A DNA stretch of 64,000 bases. Origin: Charina bottae (taxonomy: Eukaryota; Chordata; Lepidosauria; Squamata; Charinaidae). Position 1 is the stretch's first letter; every line of letters starts with the position of its first letter. The notes under the pieces are model-generated. The model was not told the origin of the DNA. It was given only the letters and a program-made list of their open reading frames with translations, and searched no databases. Of this stretch, positions 32,501 to 64,000 are shown one piece after another. The stretch is from positions 37,319,463 through 37,383,462 of the forward strand of contig JALMGJ010000005.1 in the NCBI GenBank assembly GCA_023362775.1, in the 5' to 3' direction. The translations under genes and the position numbers were made by a program.

Positions 32501-32998
32501 ACAAATCTTACAATTGAGCTACGTTTTGGGGATACAAGCTTGGACAGACAAATAGTGCTTTCACGTTAAATGCTTGCTTTCTAAAATGGCAGGGCTGGTG
32601 AGGATAATGAAATGGATCAGTGGTCCTCACGTTTTCCAGTTTATGATTAAGGTGATTGGTCCCTTTTGACATTGATTGCTTCTCTGTTTCAGAGCATTAT
32701 TCTTCAAGGATTATCCTTTGAAATTTGCTAAATGTCTGAGGGTTTATTTGATTTTGGAAATTAATTAATGCCCAGGGCATTTAAAATATAATAGAAATGG
32801 GAGAGAAGAATCCTGTAATCTATCATTATTCTTCAGTTGATAATTAACCTTGCATCTTTTCACCAAGGAGGAAATATATTATATTTAATTTTTGGAACAT
32901 ATATAAATAGGATTATGGTATAAATAGGTCATGCAGGGGAGAAGAACTTAACACTTGTAATGAAATATACAACTCTCACTGATAATAGCCTGCATTTT
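32501..32998. other. intergenic DNA, nothing recognised
   Basis: AT-rich, no element with clear ends. Confidence 0.3.
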
Positions 32999-33245
32999 GC
33001 CAGTTTGGTCTAGTGGTTAAGGCAACGGGCTAGAAACCAGGAGTCTGTGAGTTCTAGTCCCGCCTTAGGCGTGAAAGCCGGCTGGGTGACCTTGGGCCAG
33101 CCACTCTCTCTCAGCCCAACTCACCTCACAGGGTTGCTGTTGTGGGGAAAATAGGAGGAGGAAGGAGTATGAGGTATGTTCGCCGCCTTGAGTTATTTAT
33201 AAAAATAATAAAGGCGGGATAAAAATTAAACAAATAAATAAATAA
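32999..33245 (+). mobile_element. tRNA-derived CORE-type SINE, copy A
   Basis: Complete: gccagtttggtctagtggtt (head), gagttctagtcccgcc (B-box region), agccggctgggtgaccttgg (body), tcacctcacagggttgctgt, ataataaaggcgggataaaa and an aaat tail. Very similar to copy B 450 bp downstream. Confidence 0.9.
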
Positions 33246-33696
33246 CACTTTGGCTTGGGAATTATGTGCTGCCATCTTTCCACAGCACATACTTAACCAC
33301 AATTAGCAGCTTTCCTATGCCAACTCATATTGGAGCAGCCTAGAATCTGAAACCATCATTTATTGGATTTGAAACTATGGTTAAGGGTCTATGCAGAGTG
33401 AGGCATATACATGAGGCTTGACTCATTCCCAAGCTGTCACTGGAACACATGACAATATATTTAGAAATGCACAGTTCATACTTGAACTTCAACAACAGGT
33501 GAATTACATTCTTGAATTCTTTGAAGCTAGGAATGTTGATGATTTGAAAGAGTAAAGACTGATTCATATGCCTGATTTTCTTCCCTTTCAGGTATTTATT
33601 ATTCTTTATATGTGGAAAAATCAATATGAGTGTTAGCATTTTGCAAAAACTGTCCACTGCTTTTCCATGTTGTCAATTCAAAGAGGAAATTCCAAA
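33246..33696. other. spacer between two SINE copies
   Basis: AT-rich, no recognised features. Confidence 0.3.
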
Positions 33697-33952
33697 GCCA
33701 GTTTGGTGTAGTGGTTAAGGCACCAGACTAGAAACCAGGAGACTGTGAGTTCTAGTCCTGCCTTAGGCATGAAAGCCGGCTGGGTGACCTTGGGCCAGTC
33801 ACTCTCTCTCAGCCCAACTCACCTCACAGGGTTGTTGTTGTGGGGAAAAGAGGAGGAGGAAGGAGCATTAGGTATGTTCCCCACCTTGAGTTATTTATAA
33901 AAATAATAAAGGCGGGATAGAAAATAAATAAATAAAATAAATAAATAATACA
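33697..33952 (+). mobile_element. tRNA-derived CORE-type SINE, copy B
   Basis: Same structure and direction as copy A, with few differences through the body and tail. It ends in an aaat/aaaat run. Confidence 0.9.
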
Positions 33953-34319
33953 AATTCTTACAATACTGTATAAACTGATTAAACTTCATTAGTTTTATAG
34001 CACGTCTAGTAGTTGTATTTTTTTTTAAAAAATTATCCTTTATTGAAAGAAAAACAAAACCAGACTCTCATCATTTGATGGATACTCCATTTTGATACTT
34101 TTAGAATTGGCACTTCAGCAGAAAACTGTATGGACTTCAGGAACCACAAGTAACTTTGTCTCAGTATTAATTCCCATACGTCTGGGTCATTGTGTATTTT
34201 TGTGAGGAAATATGTGGCTGATATTTTTATCTGTTGTAAACATACACACATATACAGTACAACCAAAAACATTCAGATGGGGTAAAATGGAGATACTGGG
34301 AATTACAATGACCTGCAAG

Positions 34320-34560
34320 TATTAGATAAAGCAAAAGTCTCCTTCCAGTCAAGCTCAATTGCCAATGACCTCTTGGCAATAGTATGGAAGTGGCTTACCA
34401 TTGCCTTTTTCTAGGATAGTTTTTGACTTCTCAGTCTATAGCCCTGATATTTGCTGGTAGTCTCCATCAAGAACTAACTAGGCCAAGCCCAACATACAGT
34501 AGCTTCTGAGCCCAGACAGGGTCAGCCATGTGGTATCACTTGTGAGGCATCGAATATTGG
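34320..34560 (-). mobile_element. 5S rRNA-derived SINE, minus strand
   Basis: On the minus strand, 34545 down to about 34436 follows the 5S rRNA order: gtgataccacatggctgacc, gggctcagaagctactg (A-box region), gttgggcttggcctagttag, ttcttgatggagactaccag (C-box region) and aatatcagggctatag. A SINE-type tail follows (aaaaaggcaatggtaagcca, cttcc), similar to the tails of the tRNA-derived SINEs here. It is too diverged to be a 5S gene. Confidence 0.75.
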
Positions 34561-34847
34561 CATATGCAATGCCCTTGAGAGGCAGAATAATCAAGTGTTT
34601 GAATTATTCATACCACATAATTATGTCAAAGATTTGACCATTTTAATTCTAAGCACATAAACAAGTTCTGTTTTATAAAATATTACATGTTACAAAGAAA
34701 TAGTATACAAGGTTTTCATTAACAATATCAATCTTCTTCAGACTTCATGTTCATTTTTTTCCTCTGCAGTTATAATTTATCTGGCCTTGATCCCTAAAAT
34801 GGTAACTTGAGTTTATCAGTTCAGATATCAAATTGCTATCACTACAT

Positions 34848-34853
34848 TTTATT
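34848..34853 (-). terminator. possible SLC35G2 polyadenylation signal
   Basis: AATAAA on the minus strand about 570 nt after the SLC35G2 stop codon. It is the first exact signal noticed downstream, but such hexamers are common in AT-rich DNA. Confidence 0.3.
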
Positions 34854-35420
34854 TAAAGGAAGAACTGCAGGTACACAGTTCAGATGTTATCTTTAAGAAT
34901 GAACCACATACAAATATCAAGGACAAATTCTATACAGTTGTTTCTGTAACCAGTAAGGGAGTAAGAATGTTATGGTTTACTTCCATAAACTACCTTGCCT
35001 TAAATCCTACAAAATCTATTCCACACCAAGACCACTGTGTTATTTTCAACAAAGAATAAGTTTATGTTTTCTAGGTTCCAAGGATAAAAAGATAGACTCC
35101 CTTGAATTGAGCTTAACTCTTGATGATTACATGGACACAGCCATGCCATTTTCTTGGCAATAACTGTCTATACTAATCATTGGCACTTTCTGTATACTAT
35201 CTAAGAATATAATTTTTATAGTTTTCACATTTTTAAACATTTTTCACATATCTGGAAAATACATTTTCGTACAACTCTACTGAACTGTATTAGGGCTGAT
35301 TTGATGTCATATATCTGAACAAGGAACAGTGGTGTGCTGTTAATAACACTACACACACACATACACACAGAGTCATATTAATTGCACACTGCACTACATA
35401 AAAATACAATAATTTTGTAT

Positions 35421-36671
35421 TCATTTAATGGAAGAATTTAGTATTTCCTGGTAATCTTGTTTTTTAAAGTGCTTCCACGATAGTTTATAACATGCAAGGA
35501 AAAGTATGCTAATAATGATAACAGCTCCCCCAACCATATCATAAATGCTGGGGAAGATGTGTAGTACAAGAAGCTGAAGAATCATGGCTATTACAATCTC
35601 TAAATGTTGCACTGTGCTAACCAATGCTGGATGGAATTTGCTCAAGGCATAATAGACACCGAGAAAAGCCACTGTGGAACATATGCAGATGCCAATGAGA
35701 TAGCTCCAGCTTTCTCCATTCAATGGAATTATTGGCTCTTGAAGGAAAAACATAGTTGAGGCTCCCCATACTGTTCCAGTCCAACCAAAAGTAAATAATG
35801 CTGTCCACATGCTGACATTACCCTTAAGGGACCTATATACTATCATGGAGAGAGCCGTGGTTAAGCCTGCCATAACTGTCATTGTATACCCAAAGACTTC
35901 CTTCCAGATATTTAACAGAGAATTTTCTTCATCAACAATGTTGGGGATCATGACCAAACAAACACCAAAGATACTACTCACTACAGTAATTACATCAATA
36001 TACGCCATGCGGTCATCCACTAGTAAAAATGCTAAAATGGCACTGAAAACAGTGGTGGTAGCTCTCCACATAATAGTCCCATTGCTTGGGGGAACTATCG
36101 CAAAGGAAGTATAAGCACAGGTAATGGAAATAACATTACATACTCCATAGAAGAATAGTTGCAATCTATGGCCTTTTGGTCCAAAAGGGTCTTCACGGTA
36201 ATAGCACACAACTAAAACAGAAAACACTTGTAAAACAGAACGAATGAAAATCAATTCAAGAGATGGCACTTTGGAACGATCAGCAGCAAGTCTGGTTATT
36301 AGAGCTACACAACCATGGGCCAAGGCAGATCCAAAAAGCACAGCCCAAGTTTTTCTGGACTGAAAAATGCTTCCATCTACAAAATCTTGATCTTGTCCAT
36401 TCTTGTTGACTTCTAACTTCTGTCCTGTCTGAAGTGGAATGTCAATCGTTCCAAAAAAGGACCTTCCTGTTCGTTGTCCATCACTCAACAATCTTCTTTT
36501 TGGATTATCTTCTATAAAACTCTCATTATCTTCATTAGGTTCCTCATACTCCTCTTCTCCAGGCTGTGGATAATGAGAACTATATTTCACCGTCACAGTG
36601 TTGGGATGAATTTTCACTCGTTTTTTCACTGGATATTGTTTGGAAGAATCCATTTCATCAGATAAATAGGA
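35421..36671 (-). CDS. SLC35G2: SLC35G2 (TMEM22), complete coding exon
   Basis: A single uninterrupted frame of 410 codons (ATG at 36653, TAA at 35421). SLC35G2 is a ten-helix membrane protein of the EamA/drug-metabolite transporter group; its substrate is not established. The N-terminal hundred residues are hydrophilic with an acidic [14 protein letters not shown] run. Two repeats of five hydrophobic helices follow, beginning around residue 103 ([19 protein letters not shown]), with [19 protein letters not shown] in the second half. The length fits human SLC35G2 (about 412 residues). A pyrimidine-rich acceptor (ttctttacaattag) ends 18 bases before the ATG, so there is a non-coding first exon upstream, as expected of the native gene and not of a processed copy. 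It faces PCCB head to head across about 4 kb. Identification is from remembered family sequence; I am confident of it. Confidence 0.95.
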   Translation of the reverse strand, partial: SYLSDEMDSSKQYPVKKRVKIHPNTVTVKYSSHYPQPGEEEYEEPNEDNESFIEDNPKRRLLSDGQRTGRSFFGTIDIPLQTGQKLEVNKNGQDQDFVDGSIFQSRKTWAVLFGSALAHGCVALITRLAADRSKVPSLELIFIRSVLQVFSVLVVCYYREDPFGPKGHRLQLFFYGVCNVISITCAYTSFAIVPPSNGTIMWRATTTVFSAILAFLLVDDRMAYIDVITVVSSIFGVCLVMIPNIVDEENSLLNIWKEVFGYTMTVMAGLTTALSMIVYRSLKGNVSMWTALFTFGWTGTVWGASTMFFLQEPIIPLNGESWSYLIGICICSTVAFLGVYYALSKFHPALVSTVQHLEIVIAMILQLLVLHIFPSIYDMVGGAVIIISILFLACYKLSWKHFKKQDYQEILNSSIK

Positions 36672-36783
36672 CTAATTGTAAAGAAAAAGAAATATATATA
36701 TACTTGATAAACTTGTTGCACATCTATATTATTTAGAGTAATCCTAACTCATTAAGGTTCTATCGGCATCTGAGGTATTTGCT

Positions 36784-37012
36784 TTTTTTTTTGGTGCCTT
36801 TGAGTCAGTGTTGACTCCTGGCGACTGCCTGGACAAGTCCCTGCAGTTTTCTTGGCAAGATTTCAGAAGTGGTTTGCCATTGCCTGCTTCCTAGGGCTGA
36901 GAGAGAGTGACTAGCCCAAGGTTACCCAGCTGGCTGTGCCTAAGGCGGGACTAGAACTCTCAGTCTCCCAGTTTCTAGCCTGATGCCTTAACCACTACAC
37001 CAAACCGCTAAT
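36784..37012 (-). mobile_element. tRNA-derived CORE-type SINE with RTE-like tail, minus strand
   Basis: Minus strand: agcggtttggtgtagtggtt, gagttctagtcccgcc, cagctgggtaaccttgggct, then caatggcaaaccacttctga and ttgactcaaaggcacc-type ending (plus strand ggtgcctttgagtcagtgtt). Complete copy in the likely first intron or promoter region of SLC35G2. Confidence 0.9.
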
Positions 37013-39334
37013 TTAGACACTTTAAAACATAGGTTTGGTATTTATCTTTCTTGATACATCTACAAAGTTTCCTATTATGCTTTCAAATATTTTATTGTAG
37101 TTTGGGAAATGATTGAATCTGATGGGATTTTAAAATCTAATTAGAATATTATTAATTTTGCTTTGAATCTGAATGTAAATCAGTTTTGATGCCTACATGT
37201 AACAATTCAGATTGTGCCACTAAATATATTTTGACATAGTTAGGATCTTTAGATATGTGTAACTGCATTGGGGCCAAGTACCAAACAATATTGTATAGTT
37301 ACAATGGCTTCTTGAAAGCATGTAGATGTGCTTCACATTAAAAAACGAGAGCTGCTGGATCAAACCAAAGCCATAATCAACGCTGGATCTTGTTTCCCAT
37401 CAGATGCCATAAAACAGACCTATTTCACTGTTTTTCCAGGATCTGATGTTCAGAAGCGTGCTGTTCCAGATTCTAAGAGGCGGCATATATCATCATTGAT
37501 AGTAGCCATTGACAAGGGTGATACGTCTTAAAATGCCCAACGTGCTCCGACATTATAGGTTCTGTTAAATACTATATTATGCTCTTGTCACTATGTTAAT
37601 ACAGCCATCTCTTTAGTATATTAAAATGTTAAATATACTAGTCACTAGGATCTACTCCCTCTCTACCTGTTTTCATGCCAGGCAATAGCTTTAGCAGGAG
37701 TAGCTTTACTAATATTGTGGTGCTGACCCATGCTTCCAGACTACCTGCTGTCCTTGGTCAGTTTGAAATGCTGATATAAACCACCGATTGTGATTTACAT
37801 GAATTACTTGCTTGTCAATGTATTCAAAACCAAGCATGACTGTTTTTAAACTCAGGCATAGCGTTTATAAACTAACAAAATTATTTTTACAATTTGGCAA
37901 CGTACCAGCAGCTCAATTAATTGTATTTTGGTTTTGGTTTTATTATTAAAAATATGTATATTAACTTCAGTCTTGCAGTTTGCCTGAACTCTCCCTCACC
38001 TCCCTAATTATGAAATATTTACAGGAGATAATATGTTATTAGAAAGTTATGAAATGCTAAGGAAGTAAGAATTATGAAGAAAGAAAAATGCCAGCCTCTC
38101 TATCAACTGAAAATAAGGAATGGAAGAAGACACATCCTGAGCTAGTGAATATCGGAGAGATTTCAGTATCATTGATTCTTGAAATAACAGAAACATGATG
38201 TTCCTTGTAACATATAGAACATAATTCCAGGCTATAATATTAGCTGATTACTGCAATTTGTTTAAATTACTCTGTGATAATTCTCTGTGAAATCCATTCA
38301 CAGTTTGAAAGAAGTCACTTTAAAATCTCATGCACATTAATAGAAGCAGAAAGATTTTGCTTAAATAGACATTCAGTGACAGCCAAGAATTAAATTTGTT
38401 ACGCAAGAAGAGAAAGCAAAATACAATCAAAATGGGAAAAATAATCCTTTACCTTTTGTTAGAGGATGTTGTATAATAAAATATCCAGAGGCCAAGTAAT
38501 GTTAAGGACAGGGAATCTGCTCTCCAATGTTCAGCCGTGTGTCCATTTCTGTCTTCTAAATTCACAGAAAACAGGCCTGGGCATAGTTACCTTTAAATCC
38601 AGAGGACCTGGAAAGTCAGAAACAGAGCCAAATGCTGTCAGTTCTGGGTATGTGCAGAAGCAGTAATATAGATCTTTTTGCTACCCTCTCATCTGCCTGC
38701 ACAGAAGAAGAGAGGAGAATACAGCTAAAGAATCAAATGCAGTGAACAGATTAGGGGAAAGTGAGCATGCTCAGCAGAGCTCAAGGGCATTTGACAACAC
38801 CTTCATTTTGGACTGCGGAGTGGAATCAGTATTGCTTTTACTAGTTATTCTGGCAATAACACATGTTTAGCTGAGATTCTACCTATTCATCAACAGCAGG
38901 GCTTTCCTGAGCTAAACGTTACTGAGACTGGAAAAAAGGGTGCTTAAGGCAGTTAGTGATTTGTCCCTCCTAGTCAGTTGGTTAATACAGTGAATGGGAT
39001 GACTCAATACTCTTTTCCCTTGCTGTAGTCTCACCAAAAGCAACAGGACTGTATCAAAGTGCTGTGAGGCAATTAGTCCTTGAGAAAACACTTAATCCTA
39101 AAGCTGTCATAGCTTTCAAAAAATTCTACCTGCAAAAACTGCCTGCCCTTAATTTTCATTTGCCTCATCCATATACAACTATTCATGAATTATTTGTTAT
39201 TAACAGCATAATCCATATAAGCCTATTCAAAAGTACCACTGAATTCAGTGGGTTTACTCTCCCGCATATATAGGATTTCAACCTCTCAGTACAATGCAAA
39301 CCAGTGATTTGGACACTGTAGTAAGATCAAACAT
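37013..39334. other. SLC35G2-PCCB interval, no gene seen
   Basis: About 2.3 kb of AT-rich DNA with no recognised coding exon or repeat. It may contain the first intron of SLC35G2. Confidence 0.35.
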
Positions 39335-39800
39335 TGTTTTTTAAATTATTTATTTAAAACATTTCTATACTGCTTTTCATTCAAATAAATATCAGGATGG
39401 TTTACTATTAAAAATTACAAATATAATAAAAACAATAAACTAAAATAATAAAATGATACAGTAAGACATTTTAATTAAATAAAGAATGATAAAGAATGAT
39501 AAACAATAACATAATAACAAAATGTAAAAAAAGTAATAAAAGTAAAAAAAATCACAGCAGCAATTAGCACATTATTAGGCAGCCTTGAAGAACAATCATT
39601 CAAGGCCTGGCATTGATAAGACAGCAAGGATGGCTCCAGACTCGTTGGGGAGGGGATTCCAACGTTGGGGTGGTACCATCCATGAAAAGGCCTGTTCCCG
39701 GATAGCCACTGACTACATGTTCTCTGAAGATGACCTTGACGTATGAGTTGGAAAATACAGCAAGAAGCTTTCCTTCAGAGACTGTGGTCCAAAGCCATGA
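39335..39800 (-). mobile_element. LINE 3' region (CR1/L2-like), minus strand
   Basis: Starts with a ttatttatttaaaacatttc tail, an A-rich repeat part follows, then caaggcctggcattgataag and gggaggggattccaacgttg. This resembles the reverse of reptile LINE 3' ends and is non-coding. Confidence 0.45.
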
Positions 39801-40379
39801 GCGCAGGGGAGGGTGGGAGCACAAAGTGATATAATGTGCTTCATAACATCACAACACAAACCTTACAATTTAAGTACTTGCATTCAGATGTCAGAACTCA
39901 AGTACACATGGACAAGGTATGCATTGTGATGTCATCACATGTGTTGACATTTTCCCGTCCTTGTGGCTTGCTGCACATGCCTATGGCCGCGATATTTTGG
40001 CTTAATATGCTGCGCAAAGCCAGCAGCTGTGGTCTGTTCAATAAATAAGCCATATCTCAGTATGAGTGAAAACATAGCCTTTTTCAGGTAAACAGGAACA
40101 GCCTAATTATTTCTTCTTCCTTCTTTTAAGTTGTATTACTTGACTGCCAGTCCTGTAGTCCACAACATCCAAACTCACTAGTATAACAAGACTAGATAGC
40201 AACCCTGGACTTGTAACCGCAGCACTGTTATCTGCCAAACTTCTAGCAATACGGATGTATAAGTAGCTCCTTTTACACAGTTGATGTACCCCAAGTTAAT
40301 GCACAATATTTCTCCCAACACACACAACGTGGGTTCAAAATGAATCAGGACGTCCTTTCTGCAGACAAACAGTCCTTCT

Positions 40380-40793
40380 GAATTTACAGTTACGGTTGCA
40401 CTGTCAATTGTTAATTGCCAATCACAGTCACAGAGACGGCGGCAATGCTCGCTGCAGAGCACAAACCCCGCGATAGCCTAGCTTGCCTCAGTACAGTAGA
40501 GGGAGGGATGCCCGATACATCTGGAAGAGGACATGGTGGGAAGGGCCGTCTGAGAATAAATCGCATTTCTTTGAAAGCTGGGATCTTCTGAGAGGATAAA
40601 CTGGAAGCCAAAGGTTAATTTGTCGTCTTCTATAGCTAATCTCCAAAATCAGAACGGAAGCAGCAGTCCAATGGGCGCGAAGCAAACGAATTGTCGGCTG
40701 CACCGAAAGGGAGCGGGGCGGGGTCAAGGAGGTGGCCGCCGTCTGGAGGAGAGAGGGCTTGTTAGCGCATGCGTCTTCCCAGTCCACTCAGTC
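40380..40793. promoter_or_regulatory. CpG-rich promoter of PCCB, possibly shared with SLC35G2
   Basis: G+C and CpG rise sharply here and continue through exon 1 to about 41260. Visible elements are a CCAAT box (tccaatgggcgcg, about 40666), a GC box (gggcggggtc, about 40713) and a second CCAATCA at about 40417. There is no TATA box, as usual for a housekeeping mitochondrial gene. SLC35G2 runs the other way and needs a first exon upstream, so a bidirectional promoter is plausible. Confidence 0.65.

Positions 40794-64000
<23,207 letters not shown>

Noticed and set aside
34436..34545. 5S rRNA gene
   Set aside because: Too diverged and attached to a SINE tail.
35421..36653. SLC35G2 as a processed retrocopy
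   Set aside because: The coding region is normally in one exon, and a splice acceptor before the ATG supports the native gene. No poly-A tail or duplication was seen.
40620..40793. Upstream extension of the PCCB frame
   Set aside because: The 58 extra codons are promoter and 5' untranslated sequence. The ATG at 40794 gives the proper mitochondrial presequence.

Overview
The window is nuclear DNA from a squamate reptile (lizard or snake). Three vertebrate genes can be read from their exons. The repeats between them are those of Squamata: a complete Sauria SINE, several copies of a second tRNA-derived SINE with a CORE-like body, CR1/L2-type and BovB LINEs, Penelope-like elements and many non-autonomous hAT transposons. 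Protein-family comparisons are made from memory of the human proteins; no search was run.

Layout. (1) About 1-32.4 kb: NME9 (TXNDC6) on the minus strand. Six coding exons, 28376 down to 14110, encode the start codon, the thioredoxin domain with its WCGPC active site, and an acidic linker. The nucleoside diphosphate kinase part is not visible. A further good minus-strand exon at 1788-1942 is either the next NME9 exon or the first coding exon of another gene with a promoter near 6 kb. A ciliary-type RFX X-box with a splice donor beside it at 32.3 kb is the best candidate for the NME9 promoter. (2) 35.4-36.7 kb: SLC35G2 on the minus strand, a single intact coding exon of 410 codons. (3) 40.8 kb to the right edge: PCCB on the plus strand, the propionyl-CoA carboxylase beta subunit. 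Twelve coding exons join in frame to 433 codons; the last exons lie beyond the window. PCCB and SLC35G2 are head to head, about 4 kb apart, with a CpG-rich promoter next to PCCB.

The rest is introns and intergenic DNA filled with mobile elements, many with exact target-site duplications. The most notable are an apparently complete Tc1/mariner element with an open 340-codon transposase and 199-bp inverted repeats in PCCB intron 9; a hAT element in intron 7 closely resembling the mammalian MER1/Charlie3 family; a 1.66-kb hAT-like element with an expanded 185-bp internal repeat; and four Penelope-type loci with hammerhead-ribozyme-like cores, one as a 139-bp perfect inverted repeat.

The three genes are not a functional unit: PCCB is mitochondrial metabolism, SLC35G2 a membrane transporter-like protein, NME9 a ciliary/axonemal thioredoxin-NDPK protein. 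No virus-derived gene, CRISPR array, rRNA gene or functional tRNA gene was recognised.
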